Part shown: positions 1 through 6,048 of the stretch, piece after piece
How positions within the stretch are numbered: the first letter of the stretch is position 1
Layout of the letters: the number at the start of each line of letters is the position of its first letter
DNA from: JACDCA01 sp040881785
GTDB lineage: Bacteria; Acidobacteriota; Vicinamibacteria; Vicinamibacterales; 2-12-FULL-66-21
Length of the DNA stretch: 9,391 bases
Reading direction: 5' to 3'
Assembly (NCBI GenBank): GCA_040881785.1
Contig: JBBECO010000288.1
Location: 1 to 9,391 of the forward strand
Position numbers and translations under genes: made by a program
Notes under the pieces: generated by a model
Databases searched by the model: none
Seen by the model: the letters and a program-made list of their open reading frames with translations, nothing else
What the model was told of the DNA's origin: nothing

Positions 1-414
1 GAGGTCGACAAGATGATGAAGGAGGCCGAGGCCCACGCCGAGGACGACAAGAAGCGCAAGGAGGAGATCGAGACCCGCAACCAGGCGGACCACGCGGCGT
101 ATGCCGCCGAGGCGATGCTGAAGGAAGCGGGGGACAAGATCCCGGCCTCAGAACGTCAGCCCGTCGAGTCGGCGCTCGAAGACCTGAAGAAGGCGATCGA
201 GAAGAACGACGTCGCCGAGATGAAGCGCGGCATGGAAGCGCTCAACACGTCGCAGCACAAGATGGCCGAGACGATGTACAAGTCGGCGCAGGCCTCCGGC
301 GGCGCGGGCGCATCCGATGCGCAGGCACCGGGAGCCGACGCCGGGCAGCCGTCCGGCAGCGCCGCGACGGGTGATGTCATCGACGCCGAAGTGGTCGAGG
401 AAGAGAAGAAGTAG
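1..414 (+). CDS. dnaK: Chaperone DnaK (Hsp70), C-terminal part only
   Basis: The window opens inside this gene, and 137 codons are read in frame 1 to a TAG stop at 412-414. DnaK is the cytoplasmic Hsp70 ATPase that binds exposed hydrophobic segments of client proteins and works with a J-protein and GrpE. Only the C-terminal helical lid is visible: a charged, Lys/Glu-rich helical stretch (about the first 90 visible residues, including AEDDKKRKEEIETRNQAD), then a Gly/Ala/Ser-rich flexible tail and the typical acidic end GDVIDAEVVEEEKK. The nucleotide-binding domain and most of the peptide-binding domain lie upstream, outside the window. The next genes are dnaJ and an hspR-like regulator, which supports the call. 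An internal ATG at 13 is not a start, because the frame is open to the window edge. Confidence 0.93.
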   Translation, partial: EVDKMMKEAEAHAEDDKKRKEEIETRNQADHAAYAAEAMLKEAGDKIPASERQPVESALEDLKKAIEKNDVAEMKRGMEALNTSQHKMAETMYKSAQASGGAGASDAQAPGADAGQPSGSAATGDVIDAEVVEEEKK

Positions 415-497
415 GGGCTTGGGGCTCGGGACTCGGGACTCGGGGCTCGGGATATGGGACTAGCTGGGAATCGCCCCGAACCCCGAGCCCCAAGTCC
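414..497. repeat. Heptad G-run repeat and inverted repeat between dnaK and dnaJ
   Basis: In this space G-runs begin at 414, 421, 428, 435, 442, 449 and 456, close to one every 7 bases, with CTC or ACTC-type spacers (unit about GGGACTC). The first run includes the last base of the dnaK stop. The segment 418-430 (CTTGGGGCTCGGG) is perfectly complementary to 482-494 (CCCGAGCCCCAAG), and pairing continues outward with a G-T wobble and G-C pairs. The plus strand, and so the mRNA, could form either a long hairpin or a G-quadruplex with 3-4 nt loops. Inference: it could lower or adjust dnaJ expression relative to dnaK. No clear promoter or Shine-Dalgarno is seen in 415-514. Confidence 0.8.
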
Positions 498-514
498 CGG
501 ATCTCACAAGCATC

Positions 515-1618
515 ATGGACTTTTACGCGGTGCTCGGCCTCGCCCCCGGTGCGAGCGCGACGGACATCAAACGCGCGTATCGGCGGCTGTCGCGCCGGTA
601 TCACCCGGGGCTGAATCCCGGGGACCGGGCGGCGGCGGCGTTGTTCCAGCGGATTACCGAGGCCTACGAAACCCTGGCCGACGCCGATCGCCGGCGCCGC
701 TATGACGATGCCGGCGTGCAGGCGGGGGGCGGCGAGCAGGTGGTGGAATTCAGCGGCTTCGATTTTTCGGTGGCCGCGCACGGCGCGCAGGCCGCAACGT
801 TCAGCGAGCTGTTCGCCGAGGCCCTCCATCCCGTCCCCGCCGCGCACCGGACGGCGCGTCAACCGGGCGCCGATCTTCACGCGTCGGTGTCGATCAGCTT
901 CGCCGAGGCGATGCGGGGTTCCGATCGGCAGCTGATGGTGACCCGGCAGGTGCAGTGCGGCGCGTGCCGAGGGGCCGGACAGCTGAGGACGGCCGACGCG
1001 CGCTGCACGGCCTGCCACGGCAGCGGCAACGTGCGCTGGGCGCGCGGCCACATGGTGTTCACGAAAGCCTGCGCAGCCTGCAGTGGCACCGGCCGCGAGC
1101 GGCACCAGCGCTGCGCCACGTGCGCAGGGCAGGGACGCATCGTCCGCGGCGAGGGGATTGCCGTGCGTCTGCCGGCCGGTGTCGTCGATGGCACGCGGGT
1201 GCGGGTGCCCGAGCGCGGGCACGCCGGCGCCCATGGCGGGCGGCCCGGCGATCTGTATGTGGACGTGCACGTCCGGCCGCATCCGGTGCTCCGGCGCGAC
1301 GGCGCGGACCTGCACATCACCGTCCCGGTGGCGGTGCACGAGGCGGCGCTCGGGGCGCGGATCGAGGTGCCGTCGTTCGACGGCCCGGTCAAGTTCCGGA
1401 TTCCGCCGGCGACGCAGGCCGGCCACCGGGTCCGGGTCGGCGGCCGCGGCGCGGTCACCTCCTCGGGCGGCCGCGGGGACCTCTGGGTGGAAGTGCGGGT
1501 GACGCTGCCGGCGATGCTCGATGAGCGATCGAAGGACCTGATGCGCGAGTTCGGCCGCCTGCACCAGGAGGACGTCCGGGAGGGGCTCAGGAAGAACTTC
1601 AACGAGGCCGAAGGCTGA
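515..1618 (+). CDS. dnaJ: DnaJ-type co-chaperone with zinc finger and HPG instead of HPD
   Basis: Encodes 367 residues, close to the usual length of type I DnaJ. J-proteins deliver clients to DnaK and stimulate its ATPase in the cytoplasm. The N-terminal J domain (about residues 1-68) starts MDFYAVLGLAPGASATDIKR. Residues 148-207 hold four zinc-binding repeats (CGACRGAG, CTACHGSG, CAACSGTG, CATCAGQG), and the C-terminal client-binding beta domains follow to about residue 340. Two things are odd. The invariant HPD between helices II and III reads HPG at residues 30-32 (codons 602-610, CAC CCG GGG). The linker between J domain and zinc finger (about 69-147) is not a clear Gly/Phe-rich region. 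The ATG at 515 is the only start that gives the full J domain; no good Shine-Dalgarno is seen. It lies between dnaK and an hspR-like gene. DnaJ family membership is certain; normal DnaK stimulation is doubtful because of the HPG change. Confidence 0.93.
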   Translation: MDFYAVLGLAPGASATDIKRAYRRLSRRYHPGLNPGDRAAAALFQRITEAYETLADADRRRRYDDAGVQAGGGEQVVEFSGFDFSVAAHGAQAATFSELFAEALHPVPAAHRTARQPGADLHASVSISFAEAMRGSDRQLMVTRQVQCGACRGAGQLRTADARCTACHGSGNVRWARGHMVFTKACAACSGTGRERHQRCATCAGQGRIVRGEGIAVRLPAGVVDGTRVRVPERGHAGAHGGRPGDLYVDVHVRPHPVLRRDGADLHITVPVAVHEAALGARIEVPSFDGPVKFRIPPATQAGHRVRVGGRGAVTSSGGRGDLWVEVRVTLPAMLDERSKDLMREFGRLHQEDVREGLRKNFNEAEG

Positions 1619-1619
1619 G

Positions 1620-2073
<454 letters not shown>

Positions 2074-2075
<2 letters not shown>

Positions 2076-2427
2076 TTGTCGATTGTCGATTGTCGATTGG
2101 CGATTGGATTGACGATTGACGATTGACGATTGGNNNNNNNNNNNNNNNNNNNNNNNNNNNNNNNNNNNNNNNNNNNNNNNNNNNNNNNNNNNNNNNNNNN
2201 NNNNNNNNNNNNNNNNNNNNNNNNNNNNNNNNNGATTGACGATTGACGATTGGATTGTTGATTGGGGATTGATGATTGGATCGGCGATTGCGGATTGCTG
2301 AATTGATGGCGCCAATCCTCAATCGAGAATCGGCAATTCAATCGGCAATCGCAAATCGACAATCCAATCGGCAATCTCCAATCCGCAATCAAATCGACGC
2401 TCGACAATCGACGATCGACGATCGGGA
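2074..2427. repeat. Large dyad of GATTGAC/CAATC short-period repeats
   Basis: Starting on the last two bases of the hspR stop, the plus strand is built of 7-base units GATTGTC, GATTGGC and GATTGAC (2074-2133). A 100-N gap follows, then more of the same (2234 to about 2308). At about 2308-2313 the polarity flips, and the rest to about 2427 consists of the reverse complement type (CAATC, CAATCG, CGACAATC). The arms are imperfect copies: 2286-2297 (GATTGCGGATTG) pairs perfectly with 2379-2390, and GATTGTCGATT at 2074-2084 is complementary to 2354-2364. The true left-arm length is unknown because of the gap. No gene is seen in 2076-2448; open frames across it are repeat translations running through N. 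Confidence 0.9.
2134..2233. other. Assembly gap of 100 N inside the repeat
   Basis: Exactly 100 undetermined bases, a common placeholder for a scaffold gap of unknown size. Both edges end in the same GATTGAC unit (GATTGG before, GATTGACGATTGAC after), so the assembly most likely broke because the tandem array could not be resolved. Confidence 0.95.
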
Positions 2428-2429
2428 GA

Positions 2430-2438
2430 TGTTAGAAT
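2430..2438 (+). promoter_or_regulatory. Extended -10 promoter element for the DnaC-like gene
   Basis: TGTTAGAAT (TG at 2430-2431, hexamer TAGAAT at 2433-2438) matches an extended -10 box with 5 of 6 hexamer positions. It ends 10 bases before the ATG at 2449, and no Shine-Dalgarno fits between, so transcription probably begins at or just before the start codon, giving a leaderless mRNA. No convincing -35 box is seen; a TCGACG from the repeat sits at 2408-2413 with a 19 bp spacer. The site lies directly downstream of the repeat dyad. Confidence 0.6.
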
Positions 2439-2448
2439 CCCCGTACCC

Positions 2449-3291
2449 ATGTGCGCCCTCTGCGATGACACCGGGTGGAAGCCCGTTGAGATGAAAGGCA
2501 CGCGTCGCGTCGAGCGATGCGACTGCTGGCGCGAGGGGCTGACCGCACGCATGCTCGACGAGGCGCGCATCCCGCCGCGGTACCGCCGGTGCGAGATCGA
2601 AAGCTTCGTCACCTATCCGAATGAGAAGCTGATGAGTGCCGTGCGCCAGGCGCAGCGCTTTGCCGAAGAGTTTCCGGCCATCGGCAAAGGCCTGTGCCTC
2701 ATCGGTCCGCCCGGGATCGGCAAGACGCATCTGGCGGTCGCCGTCCTGCGGCGTGTGATCCTGACGCGCGGGGCGCGCGGGCTGTTCTATGACACGCGCG
2801 ACCTGCTCCGCGTGATCCGCAGCACCTACAACCCGACGGTCAAGGCCGCAGAAATGGACGTGCTGCGGCCCGTCATGGACGCGGATCTTCTCGTCCTCGA
2901 CGATCTCGGATCCGAGAAAACTTCGGAATGGGTCGAGGAAACGATGAATCTGATCGTGAATACGCGCTACAACGAGCGGCGCCACACGATTTTCACGTCG
3001 AATTACGACGACACGCCCGATGACAGCGATCCGGACTGCCTGAAGGCGCGGATCGGCTTCCGGATCCATTCGCGTCTGCACGAAATGTGCGAGTTTCTGG
3101 AGTTCGACGGCGCCGATTTTCGCCACCTGCCGCCGAATGGCGGTGTGGACGACCTGCTGGCGATGTGGAAGATGAAGCCCAACCGCCGGACGCTGCCGGC
3201 CAGGACGACGACGAAGCCCGTCCGCGCGCAGTTGAAGGCCCCGACCGGCAAGGCCGATCTGGGGTGGACCGGTGGTAAGGCCGGCTCCTGA
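2449..3291 (+). CDS. DnaC/DnaI-like AAA+ ATPase (putative helicase loader)
   Basis: Encodes 280 residues. Visible motifs: an N-terminal Cys cluster (C2, C5, C24, C26; CxxC then CxC) that may bind zinc; Walker A GPPGIGKT at 86-93; Walker B LLVLDD at 147-152; a sensor-type TSN at 183-185 (HTIFTSNY); and a late Arg-rich stretch RIGFRIHSRLHEM, where an arginine finger would be expected. This is the DnaC/DnaI/IstB branch of AAA+ proteins, which load replicative helicase or assist transposition. No istA-type transposase or insertion-sequence end is nearby, so a chromosomal helicase-loader role is more likely than IstB, but this is inference. The C-terminal about 45 residues are Lys/Arg/Thr/Pro-rich and look disordered. 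The ATG at 2449 is set by the Cys cluster and by the -10 box just upstream. It is flanked on both sides by large repeat dyads and looks monocistronic. Confidence 0.82.
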   Translation: MCALCDDTGWKPVEMKGTRRVERCDCWREGLTARMLDEARIPPRYRRCEIESFVTYPNEKLMSAVRQAQRFAEEFPAIGKGLCLIGPPGIGKTHLAVAVLRRVILTRGARGLFYDTRDLLRVIRSTYNPTVKAAEMDVLRPVMDADLLVLDDLGSEKTSEWVEETMNLIVNTRYNERRHTIFTSNYDDTPDDSDPDCLKARIGFRIHSRLHEMCEFLEFDGADFRHLPPNGGVDDLLAMWKMKPNRRTLPARTTTKPVRAQLKAPTGKADLGWTGGKAGS

Positions 3292-3295
3292 GGTA

Positions 3296-3457
3296 ACGGA
3301 GGTTACGGAGAGAACGGATTTTCACAACGGAGAAACGGAGGAACGGAGACGGCAAAACGGAGAAGGAAAAAAATTTTATTGTTTTCTCTTCTCCGTTCGT
3401 GCCTCCGTTAGCTCCGATCCTCCGTTGTGAAAATCTCCGTTTCCTCCGTCCCCTCCG
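3296..3457. repeat. ACGGAG/CTCCGT mirrored repeat array
   Basis: Between the DnaC-like gene and hemW the plus strand carries about seven or eight ACGGA(G) units spaced mostly 8-9 bases (3296-3361). An AT-rich centre follows (3366-3387, with a run of seven A and several T), then seven CTCCG units (3391-3457) in mirror order. GATTTTCACAACGGAG at 3317-3332 is perfectly complementary to 3420-3435, and ACGGAGAAG at 3357-3365 to 3388-3396. The arms even share a longer spacer at the matching place, so the right arm looks like a reversed copy of the left. The stretch 3292-3480 holds no gene. A GTG at 3427 in the right arm opens the hemW frame but is not a believable start. Confidence 0.88.
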
Positions 3458-3480
3458 AGACAGTGACACCGCTCTCCAAC

Positions 3481-4592
3481 ATGTCTCTCGGCCTCTACGT
3501 CCACATACCGTTCTGCAACTCCATTTGCAACTACTGCAACTTCAACCGCGGTCTCTTTGACGCGGCGCTGAAAGACCGGTATGTGGACGCGCTCGAGCGG
3601 GAGATCCGTCTCTCGGCGGACGGCAGTCCCGCGGACACGATCTTTTTCGGCGGCGGCACGCCGTCGCTGCTCGAGCCGGCGGAGATCGGCCGGCTGATCG
3701 CCGCCTGTCGCGCGAGCTTTGACATGCCTGCGGACGCCGAGGTCACGCTCGAGACCAATCCGGAAACATCATCGGACGCGCGGATGCAGGGTTTCCGCGA
3801 AGCCGGCGTGAACCGTGTGAGCTTCGGCGTGCAGTCATTCCGCGAAGACGAGCTGCGGCGTCTCGGACGGATCCATTCGGTCGCACGTGCGCGTGAGGCG
3901 GTGCAGGAAGCGCGCGCCGCAGGCTTCGACAACATCAGCCTCGACCTGATGATGTGGCTGCCGCAGCAGACCACGGCCGACTGGCAGTCGAACGTGGACG
4001 CGCTGATCGACGTCGGTCCCGAGCACGCGTCGCTCTACCTCCTGGAGTTGTATCCCAACGCGCCGCTCAAGGAGGACATGGCCCGCGCCGGCTGGTCCCA
4101 GGCCCCCGACGATGACGCGGCGGAGATGTATTTGTGGAGCCTGGGCCGGCTGGAGGCGGCCGGCTACCGGCAATACGAGATCTCCAACGTCGCCCGCCCG
4201 GGCCGCGCCTCGCGCCACAACCTCAAATACTGGCAGGACGCCGAGTGGCTCGGCTTCGGCTGCGGCGCGCATTCGACCCGTCGAGGTGTCCGGTGGAAGA
4301 ATGTGTCGTCCACGGAGGACTACATTTCCCGTCTGATCGAAACCTCCGGTCCAGTGGCCCTGAGCCTGGTCGCCGATCGCCGGGAGATGACCCCGGCGGA
4401 GCGGCTTGGCGACGCCCTTTTTACGGGTATTCGCCTGACCGAAGGCGTGGATATACAGGCAATTGGGGCCAAATACGGCGTGGACGTCTGGAGTCGATAC
4501 GAGATGGCACTGGAGCCGTTCATAGTGGAGGGTCTGGTGCACCGGGAAGGCCCGCGTTTGCGCCTCAGCCGAAACGGCATGCTCGTTGCCAA
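3481..4592 (+). CDS. hemW: HemW-like radical SAM protein, C-terminus lost in assembly gap
   Basis: About 370 codons are visible, against roughly 375-400 usual for the family. Starting at ATG 3481 the protein begins MSLGLYVHIPFCNSICNYCN, giving the radical SAM CxxxCxxC at C12, C16 and C19. The residue after the next is Phe, as in HemW; HemN coproporphyrinogen dehydrogenases have a fourth Cys (CxC). GGGTPS at 57-62 is the SAM-binding glycine motif, and GVQSF and YEISNVARPGRASRHNLKYW are family signatures. HemW proteins bind haem and are thought to act as haem chaperones for respiratory enzymes; many are misannotated as coproporphyrinogen oxidase. The frame also opens at GTG 3427, but that codon is inside the repeat dyad and adds a non-conserved leader, so I prefer 3481. 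The sequence stops at ...RNGMLVAN-; about 10 more residues and the stop must lie in the N run. No clear promoter or Shine-Dalgarno is seen. Confidence 0.9.
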
Positions 4593-4692
4593 NNNNNNNN
4601 NNNNNNNNNNNNNNNNNNNNNNNNNNNNNNNNNNNNNNNNNNNNNNNNNNNNNNNNNNNNNNNNNNNNNNNNNNNNNNNNNNNNNNNNNNNN
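4593..4692. other. Assembly gap of 100 N covering the end of hemW
   Basis: Exactly 100 undetermined bases. The left edge is inside the hemW coding frame and the right edge is in short-period repeat sequence (GACTTTCGGACCTTTCGT), so the gap hides the last codons of hemW plus probably most of another intergenic repeat. Any reading frame running through it is an artefact. Confidence 0.95.
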
Positions 4693-4712
4693 GACTTTCG
4701 GACCTTTCGTAC
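4693..4712. repeat. Probable remnant of an ACTTTCGG-type repeat at the gap edge
   Basis: The bases directly after the gap read GACTTTCGG then ACCTTTCGT, two copies of a unit of about 8-9 bases; the nearby GGTAAAG may be a weak inverted copy. By analogy with the other spaces, the missing part could hold the reverse complement arm. This is inference from two units only. Confidence 0.4.
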
Positions 4713-4743
4713 GGTAAAGTGTCGCTCTTTGCTGTGTTCGCCC

Positions 4744-4752
4744 AAGGAGGAG
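4744..4752 (+). promoter_or_regulatory. Strong Shine-Dalgarno before the exported protein
   Basis: AAGGAGGAG lies 5 bases before the ATG at 4758 and is the only strong ribosome-binding site in the window; it fixes the start. A weak -10-like TAAAGT sits at 4715-4720, which would give a 5' leader of about 30 nt. I see no matching -35. Confidence 0.75.
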
Positions 4753-4757
4753 ATTGG

Positions 4758-5261
4758 ATGCGTCGCGTAATCATCAGTGCTTTGGCGCTGGCTCTGCTGC
4801 CGGCTGCCGCGTTTGCTCAGGAACCGCCCGTGCAGCAGCCCCCGGCCCAGACCGCGCCCGCGGCGCCGGAGCAGCCTGCTGCCCCGAAGATGACGTTCTC
4901 CGGCGCGGCCGGCATGCTGCTCGTGCCGATCAAGCCGGACCAGACGGCGGCCTTCGAAGAGATGGCGACCAAGCTCAAGTCGAGCCTCGCGGCCTCGACC
5001 GATGCCGCGTTGAAGACCGCCGGGGACGCGTTCAAGTTCTACAAGGCCGCCGAGCCGATGGGCGCCAACGCGCTGTACGTCGTGCTCGTGGACCCCGCCG
5101 TGGCCAACACGGAGTACGACTTCTTCATGTTGATCAACAAGACGCTCACCGAGGAGCAGCAGCGTGACCCGGCCAACGTCGAAGCGTTCAAGCGCTGGGC
5201 GGGGGCGTTCGCAGCCGGTCCGAACCGGCTGAACCTCACGCCCATCGGCGGGGGGATCTAA
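4758..5261 (+). CDS. Small exported protein of unknown function
   Basis: Encodes 167 residues. The first 20 (MRRVIISALALALLPAAAFA) form a classical Sec signal peptide with an AFA-Q cleavage site, so the protein is exported to the periplasm or beyond; no lipobox Cys is present. Next comes a Pro/Ala/Gln-rich linker (about 21-45), then a compact domain of about 120 residues. That domain opens with a strand (MLLVPIKPDQTAAFEEM) running into a helix with Lys/Ser-rich turns, later another strand (ALYVVLVDP) and a helical end (EAFKRWAGAFAAG). The strand-helix order with 'I K P ... F E E' resembles dimeric alpha/beta-barrel (ABM-like) domains, but this is only a guess from pattern. No catalytic or metal-binding motif is evident. 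It has its own ribosome-binding site, faces a convergent outer-membrane protein gene, and shows no clear functional link to its neighbours. Confidence 0.8.
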   Translation: MRRVIISALALALLPAAAFAQEPPVQQPPAQTAPAAPEQPAAPKMTFSGAAGMLLVPIKPDQTAAFEEMATKLKSSLAASTDAALKTAGDAFKFYKAAEPMGANALYVVLVDPAVANTEYDFFMLINKTLTEEQQRDPANVEAFKRWAGAFAAGPNRLNLTPIGGGI

Positions 5262-5265
5262 CGCA

Positions 5266-5352
5266 GAGGGTGCGGGGCGCTTCGCTGAGAGTGCGGGGCG
5301 GCTTCGCCGAGAGTGCGGGGAACTGACGCAGAGGGTGCCGGGGCTTTGCTCG
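5266..5352. repeat. Four 21-22 bp direct repeats after the exported-protein gene
   Basis: Units beginning GAGGGTGCGGGG or GAGAGTGCGGGG start at 5266, 5287, 5309 and 5331, a spacing of 21, 22 and 22. The first three share the GTGCGGGG core, and units one and two also share a GCTTCGC-type tail. The fourth unit (GAGGGTGCCGGGG) forms one arm of the terminator-like hairpins described next. The array starts 5 bases after the TAA stop (5259-5261). Confidence 0.8.
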
Positions 5353-5402
5353 AAGTGCCGGCACCCTCTCGTTGTTTTCCGCACCCTCAGCGTCAGTTCC
5401 CC
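5317..5402. terminator. Nested inverted repeats between convergent genes, probable bidirectional terminator
   Basis: Two mutually exclusive stems are visible. Inner: 5330-5341 (AGAGGGTGCCGG) pairs perfectly with 5358-5369 across a 16-nt loop, followed by a T-rich CGTTGTTTT at 5370-5378. Outer: 5317-5338 pairs with 5381-5402 at 21 of 22 positions. Both use the fourth direct repeat. The place between two convergent stop codons (5259-5261 on plus, 5408-5410 on minus) fits transcription termination from both sides. Confidence 0.65.
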
Positions 5403-5407
5403 CTGCG

Positions 5408-5893
5408 TCAGAATTTGAGATTCAACCCCGCATAAAACCGTTGCGGCTTCGAATGCCGCACGTCCTCCCCTCGGAACGTGAAGACCCGATAGTCCAGCCG
5501 TAACCGCAGCGGACCGGCCAGGTTCATCTTGACGCCGCCCCCGATGTTGAACCCGACGTCGGTCACCGTGTCGTCACTCAACGTCTCCCGGAACACACCG
5601 CCGCCGGCCGTGGCGTAGAACTGCATGCCCCCGACGGGGATCGGCGTCTGCACCAGCCCGTTGACCATGTAGGTCTTGAGCCCCGGCGCGAGCTGGTCGA
5701 GATCCTCGACCGTGTTCGCATACTCGAACTCGAAGCCGACGATGATCAGGCCGACGCCGCCCGAGAAGCCCGTGAGCACGCGGTTGGACGGCGTGGGATT
5801 GACGCCGAAGAACGCCGTGACGTCCGCCGACGCGGTGGCGGGGACGAACAGCGCCGCGGTCAGAAGCGCCGGCAGCAGAAGTATGTGTCGCAT
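5408..5893 (-). CDS. Small outer-membrane beta-barrel protein
   Basis: Encodes 161 residues on the minus strand, ATG at 5893-5891 and TGA at 5410-5408. MRHILLLPALLTAALFVPATASA is a Sec signal peptide (written here only to show its ASA-D cleavage site). The mature part is made of alternating strands rich in Gly and aromatics (VGLIIVGFEFEYANT, MQFYATAGGGVFRE, VGFNIGGGVKMNL, LRLRLDYRVFTF) and ends in ...YAGLNLKF. A terminal Phe after alternating hydrophobic residues is the usual signal for the Bam assembly machinery. This suggests an OmpA/OmpW-like 8-stranded barrel; its ligand or role cannot be read. The frame extends upstream to 5962, but that start lies in a repeat dyad and puts 23 residues before the signal peptide; the -10 box at 5900-5905 also favours 5893. 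It is divergent from the acyl-CoA dehydrogenase operon. Confidence 0.85.
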   Translation of the reverse strand: MRHILLLPALLTAALFVPATASADVTAFFGVNPTPSNRVLTGFSGGVGLIIVGFEFEYANTVEDLDQLAPGLKTYMVNGLVQTPIPVGGMQFYATAGGGVFRETLSDDTVTDVGFNIGGGVKMNLAGPLRLRLDYRVFTFRGEDVRHSKPQRFYAGLNLKF

Positions 5894-5899
5894 TGTCCG

Positions 5900-5905
5900 A
5901 GAATA
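5900..5905 (-). promoter_or_regulatory. Possible -10 box for the outer-membrane protein gene
   Basis: Read on the minus strand the hexamer is TATTCT (4 of 6 matches to TATAAT), ending 6 bases before the ATG at 5893. No Shine-Dalgarno is present between them, so a leaderless start is likely. A TTGGAA lies 15 bases further upstream, which is a short spacer for a -35. Confidence 0.45.
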
Positions 5906-5945
5906 CGCCAAGTCGCGACATTCCAACCGGCTGTCCGCAAGACTA

Positions 5946-6011
5946 ACCGCCAAGAACGCCAAGCACGCAGAGAACCAGAATCTTCTCTGCGCCCTTTGCG
6001 GCCTTTGCGGT
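5946..6011. repeat. Mirrored 9-bp repeat dyad between divergent genes
   Basis: The left arm (5946-5974) is three 9-base units: ACCGCCAAG, AACGCCAAG, CACGCAGAG plus AA. The right arm (5983-6011) reads TT then CTCTGCGCC, CTTTGCGGC, CTTTGCGGT. The two 29-base arms are complementary at 23 of 29 positions around an 8-base loop; the 11 pairs nearest the loop match except none, while outer mismatches recur at the same place in each unit (CGCCAAG facing CTTTGCG). It sits between two divergent promoters, so it cannot be a terminator of either flanking gene. Nothing else is seen in 5906-6030. Confidence 0.85.
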
Positions 6012-6032
6012 GAACCCGTGACGGCGTCTGCG

Positions 6033-6041
6033 TGATAGATT
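6033..6041 (+). promoter_or_regulatory. Extended -10 promoter for the acyl-CoA dehydrogenase operon
   Basis: TGATAGATT (TG at 6033-6034, hexamer TAGATT at 6036-6041) ends 7 bases before the ATG at 6049. There is no Shine-Dalgarno, so the operon mRNA is probably leaderless. It resembles the TGTTAGAAT site at 2430-2438. No -35 box is recognised. Confidence 0.6.
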
Positions 6042-6048
6042 TCGTTTG

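Noticed and set aside
2109..2114. TTGACG hexamers in the GATTGAC array as -35 boxes
   Set aside because: They arise from the repeat unit, and no -10 box is found at the right distance; the sequence that follows is partly lost in the gap.
2449..3291. IstB transposition helper of an insertion sequence
   Set aside because: No istA-like transposase, terminal inverted repeats or target duplication can be seen beside it.
3427..3480. GTG start at 3427 for hemW
   Set aside because: It lies in the right arm of a repeat dyad and adds 18 non-conserved residues before the conserved GLYVHIPFC start; ATG 3481 is better.
3481..4592. Oxygen-independent coproporphyrinogen oxidase (HemN) call
   Set aside because: The fourth Cys of the HemN motif CxxxCxxCxC is Phe here, and the protein is of HemW length.
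4692..4770. Continuation of hemW beyond the gap to a stop at 4770
   Set aside because: The reading frame across an arbitrary 100-N gap has no meaning, and the region overlaps the ribosome-binding site and start of the next gene.
5894..5962. Upstream start at 5962 for the outer-membrane protein
   Set aside because: It would place 23 residues before a perfect signal peptide and start inside the repeat dyad.
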